Below, piece after piece: positions 14,477 through 22,355 of a DNA stretch of 26,373 bases (position 1 is its first letter; each line of letters starts with the position of its first letter). The notes beneath the pieces were generated by a model, which did no database searches, was not told where the DNA came from, and saw only the letters and a list, made by a program, of their open reading frames with translations. Source of the DNA: a virus; the IMG/VR virus record IMGVR_UViG_3300018428_005326, positions 1 through 26,373 of that record. One strand, given 5' to 3'. The translations under genes were made by a program, and so were the position numbers.

Positions 14477-14896
14477 TCATATATTAATTATTTTAATTAA
14501 ACTTGTGTTAATTGATTTTAATACTGTTTTACTAGATAAATCATCATAGTAAGTTATTAATAAGGTATTTCTATAATCTTCCCAATTAACAGTAAAGTCT
14601 TTACTAACCTCACCATTGTTTTGCTCCTTAACAATTTCATTAAGTGCGTTCAATGTATAAAGAGTATTAGTTTCTTTCTTTCTATGTAAAGATATAGTAT
14701 TACTTATAACATCAGAAAATATAGTGTTACCACTCTTCTTTATATTGTAAGTTAATATTTTCTTATGCTTACTTGACTTATCTTGCAAGATGAATATCTT
14801 ATCACCCATAATATCAAAATTATCCTTTATGTTTGATATAACTTCATCTATATTTTTTGATTGGCAAAATGTAGCCAATAATAATGTATTTAACAT
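14477..14896 (-). CDS. Uncharacterised protein (139 aa)
   Basis: I do not recognise a family with a known function. The chain mixes strands and helices: MLNTLLLATFCQSKNIDEVI, KIFILQDKSSKHKKILTYNI, then TISLHRKKETNTLYTLNALN and VNWEDYRNTLLITYYDD. It has no signal peptide or membrane helix. I chose the ATG at 14896 because GGAGG lies 5 nt before it. An in-frame ATG 12 nt upstream would place that site inside the gene. The AT-rich 55 nt before it (14897-14951) include TTATAAAAG and TATATT, possibly a promoter, but no clear -35 box is seen. It stands between the large KGG-WY protein and the glycan cluster. Confidence 0.72.
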   Translation of the reverse strand: MLNTLLLATFCQSKNIDEVISNIKDNFDIMGDKIFILQDKSSKHKKILTYNIKKSGNTIFSDVISNTISLHRKKETNTLYTLNALNEIVKEQNNGEVSKDFTVNWEDYRNTLLITYYDDLSSKTVLKSINTSLIKIINI

Positions 14897-14951
14897 AAAA
14901 ACCTCCATTCTTTTATAATTAATATAATAACTTTTTTAATACTTTTAAAAT

Positions 14952-17240
14952 TTATTTAGATATATTTTTAAACCTCTGATGCCATATATGTGATGCTATA
15001 GCTAAAGATGTTTGAAATTCTTTTTCAAACTTAACAGTATCCTGTGGCATACCACCAACACCTTTTTTTGATCTTACTGATTGCTTACCTATTGGGACTT
15101 GTTCTCCATCTCTTGATATTCTATATATTAATGCGTTTCCTGTATTACCTTTAGAAGGTTCTAAATCACCTACTCTTATGTATTTATAAAAATCTTCTGG
15201 TATGGGTGGTTCAAACCCTAAAGCTCTTGCAACTGTTTCTTTATTCGCCACTATACCTTCAGATCCGCTTTTTAATCCTTTTTTTTGTAATTGTTTTGAT
15301 TTTACTACTACTGTTTCATCAAAAGTTCCATCTTCCATATTATAAGGATGATAATTAATATTACTACCATTACCTACACCAACCCAAAGATTATCTTCTT
15401 CATCAACTTTTAATCTACTCTCATTTAGTCCAAAAACACTTGCAAAATTTTCATTAGGTATACCAGCTGGATTATGTCCTGTAGATATATTAAGGTGTAA
15501 TCTTTCACAAAATACGCGCGATTGTATCTCATCACCTAAACCTAAAGGCGGATCTAAAGTATTATCTGTTGATATTTCATTTAGCTTATTTTTGTATTCA
15601 TTCTGTATTTCCAACTGACGATCATAAAAAGCCTTAATTTCGTCCGGCTTATCTAAAAGAGTTCTCGCACACAGTGATATCATATTATCATTTATAGTTT
15701 CTATATGATTATCGTCTTGATTACCATACTCCATTTCAAAAATATAAAGCTTGGCTATTTTTTCTTCTTGTTCAGATGACAGTTCTATATCTTCACCTTT
15801 TTTTATTTTACCTCTATCCTTTATTTCTTCTATTATTGTTACTACTTCTTCTAACTCTTTTTCATTAACATCAACTTTATTTTTTTTCAAATTTTCTATC
15901 AAAGATTCTAAATTTTGTATTGGTCCGTTTTTATTTAATGATGTTGAACCATAATATCTATTAACAACTCCAGTGCGCCAATATTTATCTAACCCGTCTT
16001 TTTTGGAACTACTTGATTTTTTGGCTTTTTCTATCCACTCACCTAAGTTTTCTTTAGCGTTTGTAGTTTTTTCACTGATATATTTTTTAAGATCGCTTTG
16101 TTCTTTATCCAAAGATTCAATAGCTTCTCTTGTATAACTATTAACTTTCTTGTATTCACTACTATCTTCGCCAAATTTATCACCAACATACCCTAGAGTT
16201 ATTTCCATATTTTGCTGAGGTGAAGAATTTCCTTGCAAATCATCACTAGTCATTTTATTCGATGTATGTAAGATCGAAGCCTTTTCGCCGTCAGTTATTA
16301 ATACCATAGTATCAGTAGAATTCTCTCCTTGACCTCCACCTTCAATCATTTCTCTGTATTCATCTATATTTTTACTATTAACTTCTAAACCATTTTCCTC
16401 TAAATATTTAACAGTATTATCAAGAGATTCTTTTGAACCCCATACATGACTTACTGAAAGGTTTTCTATATCAAAACCGCCTTTTTCTATTTCATCTAAT
16501 ACTCTAAAATACTCTGTTCTAGCAGCATTGCAGGCGGATCGTATAGATTTGTCAGCCTTACCATTTTTTATGGAATTTGACTGAGGGTTTTTTGCAACTT
16601 TTGTATCTTTTATTCTTTCAACTATCAACCCCTCTAATTCTTCATTTGTTAGTGAAGGGTTTTTAATCAATTCTTCTAAAGCATAACCAGTGGATATTTC
16701 GTTTACAAGAGAACCTAAGTTTCCCGGAGCTGATACTTCACCCATTAACCCACCTTCTTTTGCATCGCTATCAATAATGTTTTGTCTTTGAGAATCACCA
16801 TCATCCCTACTAAAAAATTCTGATATACTATCCCTTATTTTCTTTAGTCTAGGAGCTCTTTCTTCAAAATCTTGATTTAATTGATAATCATAATCAACAC
16901 TTGTATCACTTGTATCTATAGGCTTTTGATTTGTATCTTTTGGTTCTTGTTGTTGTGTATTATCTGGTTCTTGTTGTAATGATTTTGTATCTAGACCTTG
17001 ATTTTTTTGTTTTTCTGCATTTTTTTCGGGCGCAGATATATAATTTAATTTTCCATCAACTGTTTTAGCAACATATTCACCAGAACTATTATACCATTTA
17101 CCACCCTTAGCTATTAATCCTGCTTTTTCTGCATCAATACTGGCTTGACTTTTTTCATTGATTTTAAACAATTCATTTTTAGGATTTTCTTTTTTTGTTA
17201 TAATATTGTATATATCAGATCTAAGCATCATCTCTCTCAT
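14952..17240 (-). CDS. Large uncharacterised protein with KGG-x-WY module (about 762 aa)
   Basis: I do not recognise the family. After a short N-terminus comes a 30-residue module at about 43-71 (counted from the farthest start) with KGGKWYNSSGEYVAK and DGKLNYI, shared with the upstream neighbour. Residues 80-130 are Gln/Lys/Asp-rich and probably disordered, and a long acidic, mostly helical region fills the middle. The C-terminal 180 residues look folded and carry ERLHLNISTGHNPAGI, VANKETVARALGFEPP and a final SLAIASHIWHQRFK. Size and place next to virion genes fit an internal virion or injected protein. The start is uncertain: ATGs at 17240, 17231 and 17228 are all possible, overlapping the upstream stop. 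Confidence 0.7.
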   Translation of the reverse strand: MREMMLRSDIYNIITKKENPKNELFKINEKSQASIDAEKAGLIAKGGKWYNSSGEYVAKTVDGKLNYISAPEKNAEKQKNQGLDTKSLQQEPDNTQQQEPKDTNQKPIDTSDTSVDYDYQLNQDFEERAPRLKKIRDSISEFFSRDDGDSQRQNIIDSDAKEGGLMGEVSAPGNLGSLVNEISTGYALEELIKNPSLTNEELEGLIVERIKDTKVAKNPQSNSIKNGKADKSIRSACNAARTEYFRVLDEIEKGGFDIENLSVSHVWGSKESLDNTVKYLEENGLEVNSKNIDEYREMIEGGGQGENSTDTMVLITDGEKASILHTSNKMTSDDLQGNSSPQQNMEITLGYVGDKFGEDSSEYKKVNSYTREAIESLDKEQSDLKKYISEKTTNAKENLGEWIEKAKKSSSSKKDGLDKYWRTGVVNRYYGSTSLNKNGPIQNLESLIENLKKNKVDVNEKELEEVVTIIEEIKDRGKIKKGEDIELSSEQEEKIAKLYIFEMEYGNQDDNHIETINDNMISLCARTLLDKPDEIKAFYDRQLEIQNEYKNKLNEISTDNTLDPPLGLGDEIQSRVFCERLHLNISTGHNPAGIPNENFASVFGLNESRLKVDEEDNLWVGVGNGSNINYHPYNMEDGTFDETVVVKSKQLQKKGLKSGSEGIVANKETVARALGFEPPIPEDFYKYIRVGDLEPSKGNTGNALIYRISRDGEQVPIGKQSVRSKKGVGGMPQDTVKFEKEFQTSLAIASHIWHQRFKNISK

Positions 17241-18318
17241 TATGTCCAAAAGTTTTTCTAATATATTCTAACTCTTTATCATTCAATCCAGTTTCTACTT
17301 CTTCACCATCTCCCTCTTGTCCGGCAGTAGGTATTCCTGCAGCTGGTGCTGAGCCACCCATTGCTGCGGTGGCTCCTCCGGTGTCACTTTTATCATACTG
17401 ATCTTTAGTCCAAATTATCTCACCCTTATCACCTATCTTTGCAACAAAGTTTCCACGGCGATCATACCAACCACCGCCTTTAGAAGTATAACCTCTTCCC
17501 TTTAATTGATCCATAGATTTTTCTCTTCTATTCTCAAGTCCGGGATCTGAAAATCTTTTATAGATTTGTTTTGGTTTTTCTTCTTCTTCCAGTTTTTTAT
17601 TTAAAATATTATTTGGTTCTTCTGAAGAAAATTTATTATGTAGATTGGATAATATCTCTTTTGCAATTGACTCATCTATTTCATGTTCTTTTATAAAATT
17701 ATAATATTCTTTATCAAAGTTTTCAAAATTACCCTTGAATATTTCCAATACATAATCTGGATTAATACTTTTTATAAGCTTATCAGCTATTTCTTCTTTA
17801 CTCATACCCTCAACTATATTTGAAGGGTTCTTTGGTATATCATTTGAATTAATAATAGTTTTACCTTCTTCTTCTGGAACATCGCCGGTTAATGTTGCAT
17901 TAAGCTCATCAATTATTTTTCTCATAACTTGAGCTTGTTTCGTTTTATTAAAAACAAAATATTCCTCATATTGATCTTCACTACCATCAAAAACTATAGG
18001 ATTTTCTACACCAACAGAAATAAATAAGCTAGTTGCAGTTTTTGTTCTTATTTTATTATTGACTCTATTTAATAAATTATTCATAACTTTAAAAAATAAT
18101 TTATCATCATGTATAAGTTCTCTTCTTAAGTCTAGCTTTATGTTATTAATAACAAACATATATAATGTCTTTATTTTTTCTAAAGTAACATAATCTGAAC
18201 GATATTGCACATCCTTACCTTTAGAATTATATCTATCACCTCTATCAGTATGAGAGTTTACATAATCTTTAAATTTCTTTAAAATTTGCTCTTTATCTAT
18301 TTTATAGTTTAAATTCAT
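17221..18318 (-). CDS. Uncharacterised protein with C-terminal KGG-x-WY module (365 aa)
   Basis: I do not recognise the family. Residues 1-140 are helical and basic (KIKTLYMFVINNIKLDLRREL). Residues 145-265 are acidic with many Asn and Glu. The module at 273-304 has KGGGWYDRRGNFVAK, the same as in the next gene. A Gly/Ala/Pro-rich linker (313-340) and a short acidic tail follow. The linker is locally GC-rich and its DNA holds a perfect 8-bp hairpin at 17351-17375. The ATG lies 31 nt after the LamG-like gene, with AGGAAA upstream. The shared module suggests both proteins bind the same partner or were formed by gene duplication. Confidence 0.7.
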   Translation of the reverse strand: MNLNYKIDKEQILKKFKDYVNSHTDRGDRYNSKGKDVQYRSDYVTLEKIKTLYMFVINNIKLDLRRELIHDDKLFFKVMNNLLNRVNNKIRTKTATSLFISVGVENPIVFDGSEDQYEEYFVFNKTKQAQVMRKIIDELNATLTGDVPEEEGKTIINSNDIPKNPSNIVEGMSKEEIADKLIKSINPDYVLEIFKGNFENFDKEYYNFIKEHEIDESIAKEILSNLHNKFSSEEPNNILNKKLEEEEKPKQIYKRFSDPGLENRREKSMDQLKGRGYTSKGGGWYDRRGNFVAKIGDKGEIIWTKDQYDKSDTGGATAAMGGSAPAAGIPTAGQEGDGEEVETGLNDKELEYIRKTFGHNERDDA

Positions 18319-18349
18319 TTTATTTCCTGTTATATTAATTACTAGCTAA

Positions 18350-19696
18350 CTAACTAATATTAATTTCTGATATATTAACTTGACCGGGTATACTAGTTAT
18401 GAAGTTTTCAAATATTTGCGCATCATTAAGTGGTCTATTAAATACTCTAGTTAAACTAATAACTCCATTCATGAAGTTACTAGTTTTAGCGATATCTGTT
18501 CCTATAATTAACTTAGTATCAGCAGCTACTACTGTTGGAGTAGTAAACATAGATGCTGATAATGTATCGCTAACAGTTCTTGTTAATATAGATGGCTCTC
18601 CGTTAATATATAACTTTGATCCTCTATCTATACCATTAGTTTCTTTTAATGTAGCTGCTATATTATACCACTTACCCAGTTCAACAGAACCAGTTGCTGC
18701 AATCTCATCAACAGCTGTTATAGATCCTGCAGTTATAGAATCTGTAGCTACATCAAAAACAAAAGAACCATTTCTTATTTTTAAAGAACCATGTGTTTCA
18801 ACACCATCAGTTAAGGTTAATATGTCAGTATCTGCAGATGTAAAAAACTTAGCTGATGTTAATAAAGTATATCCATTATCCAGTGGATCAGCTGCAGTAA
18901 ATAATGTTGATGTTTCGCTTTCTATATATGATGATCCATCCAATCTAAATCCGCCCTCAACAATACCAGCTGTCCAACCAGTAACTCCTGCAGATACAGA
19001 GTTATCTGTTCCAAAGTTTGCCATATCTCCGATAGCTGTTCCAAATATAGAACCAGTATTAGAGTTACCAGACCAATCATATACTCCAGTTAATCCACTA
19101 GTTAAGAAAACATCTGTTTGTTCCATTGCATTATATTGGTATTGCAATACTAGTGTGCTGTCTGCCGAGCTGCCATTAGGTAGTATTGTTTGATCTAAGT
19201 TAGCATCTAACAATCCCTCTGGCTGTGGTCTGTAAGTTGAACCTATATAATTATAACTATTTAACGTTAAGTTTTCAACAACTATGTCACCGTGAAATGT
19301 TCCATTATCGTCAATCATAAGTGTTAATTTACTATTATCATCAACAGTAACATTAACAAAATATTCTTGAGCATCTGCAGTTGTAGTATTACCAACTAAA
19401 TTTTCATTGTATTCGTTTAAACTAATAGCTTTTGTTATATATGTTCCACTTGAAGAAAAAACACTAGATCCATCACCATAACTTAATCCAATAACACCAT
19501 CTTTTTCTGGGTTCTGATATTCATAATCTATATCTGAACTTTCTTCTTTTGATCTTCTTATTCTATAAAGTGATAAAAACTTACCACTAGTAATTGAGTC
19601 TTCTTCTACCAAATTTATAAATGGCTGTTTGTCAAAATCTCCAGAGTTACCAGAAAATTTAACACCAGTTCTTAATGTAAAATTTTTACCATTCAT
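18350..19696 (-). CDS. LamG-like virion protein (448 aa)
   Basis: Residues about 247-432 form a concanavalin/LamG-type beta sandwich: GGFRLDGSSYIES, GYTLLTSAKFF, SLKIRNGSFVFDV, GKWYNIAATL, SKLYINGEPS and GVISLTRVFNRPL in the order typical of the fold, ending with the usual NDAQIFENF helix. Residues 1-240 are beta-rich without recognised family. LamG-like domains commonly bind glycans or proteins, so an adsorption role on tail fibres or capsid decoration is likely. It starts a few bases after the next structural gene, whose last codons provide the GGTGA Shine-Dalgarno. The stop lies in a run of TAGs that closes all three frames. Confidence 0.75.
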   Translation of the reverse strand: MNGKNFTLRTGVKFSGNSGDFDKQPFINLVEEDSITSGKFLSLYRIRRSKEESSDIDYEYQNPEKDGVIGLSYGDGSSVFSSSGTYITKAISLNEYNENLVGNTTTADAQEYFVNVTVDDNSKLTLMIDDNGTFHGDIVVENLTLNSYNYIGSTYRPQPEGLLDANLDQTILPNGSSADSTLVLQYQYNAMEQTDVFLTSGLTGVYDWSGNSNTGSIFGTAIGDMANFGTDNSVSAGVTGWTAGIVEGGFRLDGSSYIESETSTLFTAADPLDNGYTLLTSAKFFTSADTDILTLTDGVETHGSLKIRNGSFVFDVATDSITAGSITAVDEIAATGSVELGKWYNIAATLKETNGIDRGSKLYINGEPSILTRTVSDTLSASMFTTPTVVAADTKLIIGTDIAKTSNFMNGVISLTRVFNRPLNDAQIFENFITSIPGQVNISEINIS

Positions 19697-19698
19697 AT

Positions 19699-21423
19699 TT
19701 AATCACCTATATTCCAATAAATTTGACCTGTTTTTCTGACTTCTTCTTGTCCCACAAAAGCTGATGGGTAATCACCTTGTTTAATCATAAATGAATCAAC
19801 ATTAAACAAAGATCCTTCATCTGCTCCTTCTACGGGGTTATGAAGCTGTTCTACCTTAACAGATCCGGTAATAGATGAGGGGTGCCCCGGATCACTAATA
19901 GCAGTATTCCTAACAAAAAATGGTCTCCACTCTAAGTTAGTCATAACAGCTGTTACAGATGCACTATTGCTTTCTGGGCCGAGAGTAAATGTTACTCTTG
20001 CACTAACTGATCCACTAGCGGCAATCATTCTTAAACCACAAATATATTTGTTTTTATCAATAAAATTTTCTGGTGAATAATCTATGGTGTGTATTGCCCC
20101 TCCACCCTCATATCCTGTATTAACTCTAACGCCAGAGGTTCCAGTGTATATCTGTCTTTCATCTACATTAACTATTGCTGTTGGATCACCGTTTTGTTCT
20201 AAGATAGGAGTCCAACTATTTTGTGACTTTAATACTAAATTCTCCCAACCTTCTTCTAATAGAACACTTGAGTTTCTATTATCAATGGTTAACATACCGC
20301 CATTATCTGTTGTTCCTATTTTTAAATCTGGGAAGTTATCCATTGCGTTACTTCCATAAATAGAGTGTTGATCATCGGAAAAACTTGTTGGGCCTTCAAA
20401 ACCTACAGGAGTCGCGTTGTGATTATACTCTGTGCTATCTTCTATACTATCAACTATAGAAGCATAAAGATTTACAGCTGTAACATCTTCAAATCTCCAC
20501 CAACCTACTAAAGTGTTAGCACTTGGAGATAAATCATTTTGAGCTTGAACACTTAGTTTTTCTGGATATAACCCTATACTAGTTACAGAAGCAAGTTCAG
20601 CCATAACAGGATCACTTGCACTGAGACACCACAATCTCATCTCATCGACTTTACCATTAAATAGTATTAATCCCTTAGCATCTAATGGGGAACCCGTAGA
20701 AGGGTATGCAGGGTTGCTTAAAGCCCCTGCGGCATGAAGGTTGTCTAAAGTCTCTACTCTATCTAACACTCCATTTATATATACGGACATAGTGCTATTA
20801 CCTTCACCGCTTCCATATGTATCACCCTCCCAATTATACTTTGTCATCAAATGAGTCCAAGTATTAACAGGTATACTAGAGTTTGATGTTAAACTATATG
20901 CTATATTTGTTCCACTAGTGAATTGAAAATCAACATAGTGAGCAGATGTTGAATCTCCCTCTGGGTCTATATATATTAATCTACTATGATATATTCCATC
21001 AAAACCTTCCGTTGTTGTTCCAAATATATCATCACCATTTTCGTCTTGACCATATGGGCCACTTGTAGTATCTCTTTGTATTGTAGCTTCCCAATATTGG
21101 TTTGCGTATCCTGCAGTATATTCTATGTCTGATAATTTAACCCAAGATTCAAAAATTAAATTGTTAGCTATGGGGCCATTAACACCTATATTATCCAAAC
21201 CAAACTCAGTGTTATTTCCTTCTGCTGTTGGGAGTTTCATATACTCACCAATGCCGTCAAGTTCTATTGATTTAGTAGATCCTGTTACAACTTCCAAATG
21301 AAAACCAGTTACTCCATTGCTTGGTGTATCTGTAAGATCTATTATAGTAACATCTTCAACAGCTCTTGATAAAATATATCTAAATTGCCCAGTAGCTACT
21401 GGATTTATAAACCTAAATGCCAT
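19699..21423 (-). CDS. LamG-like virion protein with second beta-sandwich (574 aa)
   Basis: A LamG-type domain spans about 52-312: SIELDGIGEYMKLP, LIFESWVKLSD, NTWTHLMTKYNW, MSVYINGVLDR, KVDEMRLW and a closing LVGWWRFED. The GWWRF ending is also seen in the 785-aa paralogue. Residues 390-574 look like a second beta sandwich of the carbohydrate-binding type (ENLVLKSQNSWTP, TSGVRVNTGYEGGG, VEQLHNP, FNVDSFMIKQGDYPS). The N-terminal 50 residues may attach it to the virion. AAAGGA lies just before the ATG. It probably acts in receptor binding; enzymatic activity is not indicated because no catalytic motif is seen. Confidence 0.75.
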   Translation of the reverse strand: MAFRFINPVATGQFRYILSRAVEDVTIIDLTDTPSNGVTGFHLEVVTGSTKSIELDGIGEYMKLPTAEGNNTEFGLDNIGVNGPIANNLIFESWVKLSDIEYTAGYANQYWEATIQRDTTSGPYGQDENGDDIFGTTTEGFDGIYHSRLIYIDPEGDSTSAHYVDFQFTSGTNIAYSLTSNSSIPVNTWTHLMTKYNWEGDTYGSGEGNSTMSVYINGVLDRVETLDNLHAAGALSNPAYPSTGSPLDAKGLILFNGKVDEMRLWCLSASDPVMAELASVTSIGLYPEKLSVQAQNDLSPSANTLVGWWRFEDVTAVNLYASIVDSIEDSTEYNHNATPVGFEGPTSFSDDQHSIYGSNAMDNFPDLKIGTTDNGGMLTIDNRNSSVLLEEGWENLVLKSQNSWTPILEQNGDPTAIVNVDERQIYTGTSGVRVNTGYEGGGAIHTIDYSPENFIDKNKYICGLRMIAASGSVSARVTFTLGPESNSASVTAVMTNLEWRPFFVRNTAISDPGHPSSITGSVKVEQLHNPVEGADEGSLFNVDSFMIKQGDYPSAFVGQEEVRKTGQIYWNIGD

Positions 21424-21434
21424 TTTATTTTCCT

Positions 21435-22346
21435 TTATATATCAATTGCAATCTTAACAGTTAATGGTAAGTCTGTGGGTTTTTTAATTGGTTTTGTTAA
21501 TTTAGCAACAGCCAATAACTCATTATTTTCATTATATAAACCAACAGATGTTATCATAGGTGAAAAATTATATCCAGACGAAACTAAATCTTCCCAATAT
21601 TTAAACCTATCAGTGCTTCCTGTTATAGAAGTTTTAGTATATAAATTATCATGTCCAGCCTCTATACTTTCGCCGTTTGCACATAAACTAGCTGTAGCAG
21701 CCGCTGTGTGATTTAGTGTATAATTAAGTTCATTTGATTCACACTTACAATAAACATTTAAAGCTGTATGTTGAACTCTTGTATTAAAAACTAATGATGT
21801 TGTTGAGGTTGCAACCTCTCTATATTCTGCATTATCAATAACAATCATACCATCATCGTATAACACCTTACCTATTGATAATCCGTTTGATAGTTTTAAA
21901 AAGTTACCATTACCATCATCATAATAAGTATCAGCTATGCTATTACCAACAAAATTAGTGCCCGTGACAGTGGCAGTAACACTACCAGTCGCTAAAGCCA
22001 TATCATAAAAGTTCTTCCTTATACTTATTATACCTAATTGTGCATCAGTTGGTTGAGTCGCTGTTAAAGAATAATTACTTGTTCTCTCTGATAATATTTT
22101 TCTTACCGTATACCAATATGATGAGTTACTACCATCCCAACTAGCAGTCATCGCACAAACAGAATCATTAGGTGAACTAATTATTTGATGATCATTTATA
22201 CCCTTAGTCAAAGGACACTCTATATCATCAATAGCTATTTGTTTTGAGCTTTCAAATGTTACAAAAAAATAGTCTGATGGATTTATTCTAACATATCCAC
22301 TTTCAATATCTTTATTAGTTCTTATTGGTAGTAATGGATCTGGCAT
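21435..22346 (-). CDS. Tail-type virion protein, shared C-terminal module (303 aa)
   Basis: The smallest LamG-free relative of its two upstream neighbours. The shared C-terminal module contains IGKVLYDDGMIVID (158-171), NELNYTLNHT (205-214) and MITSVGLYNENNELLAVAKL (264-283) followed by PIKK. The middle has IISIRKNFYDMALATGSVTA (106-125), aligned with LGRTTVDDGILSGSVTA in the 288-aa protein. The N-terminal 60 residues (INPSDYFFVTFESSKQ) differ. Similar GLYN-x-x-GELLA endings occur in structural proteins of marine T4-like phages as I recall them. GAGAG lies upstream of the ATG. It is expected to be a tail, neck or baseplate-attached protein. Confidence 0.75.
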   Translation of the reverse strand: MPDPLLPIRTNKDIESGYVRINPSDYFFVTFESSKQIAIDDIECPLTKGINDHQIISSPNDSVCAMTASWDGSNSSYWYTVRKILSERTSNYSLTATQPTDAQLGIISIRKNFYDMALATGSVTATVTGTNFVGNSIADTYYDDGNGNFLKLSNGLSIGKVLYDDGMIVIDNAEYREVATSTTSLVFNTRVQHTALNVYCKCESNELNYTLNHTAAATASLCANGESIEAGHDNLYTKTSITGSTDRFKYWEDLVSSGYNFSPMITSVGLYNENNELLAVAKLTKPIKKPTDLPLTVKIAIDI

Positions 22347-22355
22347 TTACACTCT

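Noticed and set aside
18399-19193. 264-codon open frame on the plus strand
   Set aside because: It lies opposite the LamG-like gene, which has clear domain motifs. The frame is an antisense shadow of a Ser/Thr-rich protein and has no ribosome site or family resemblance.
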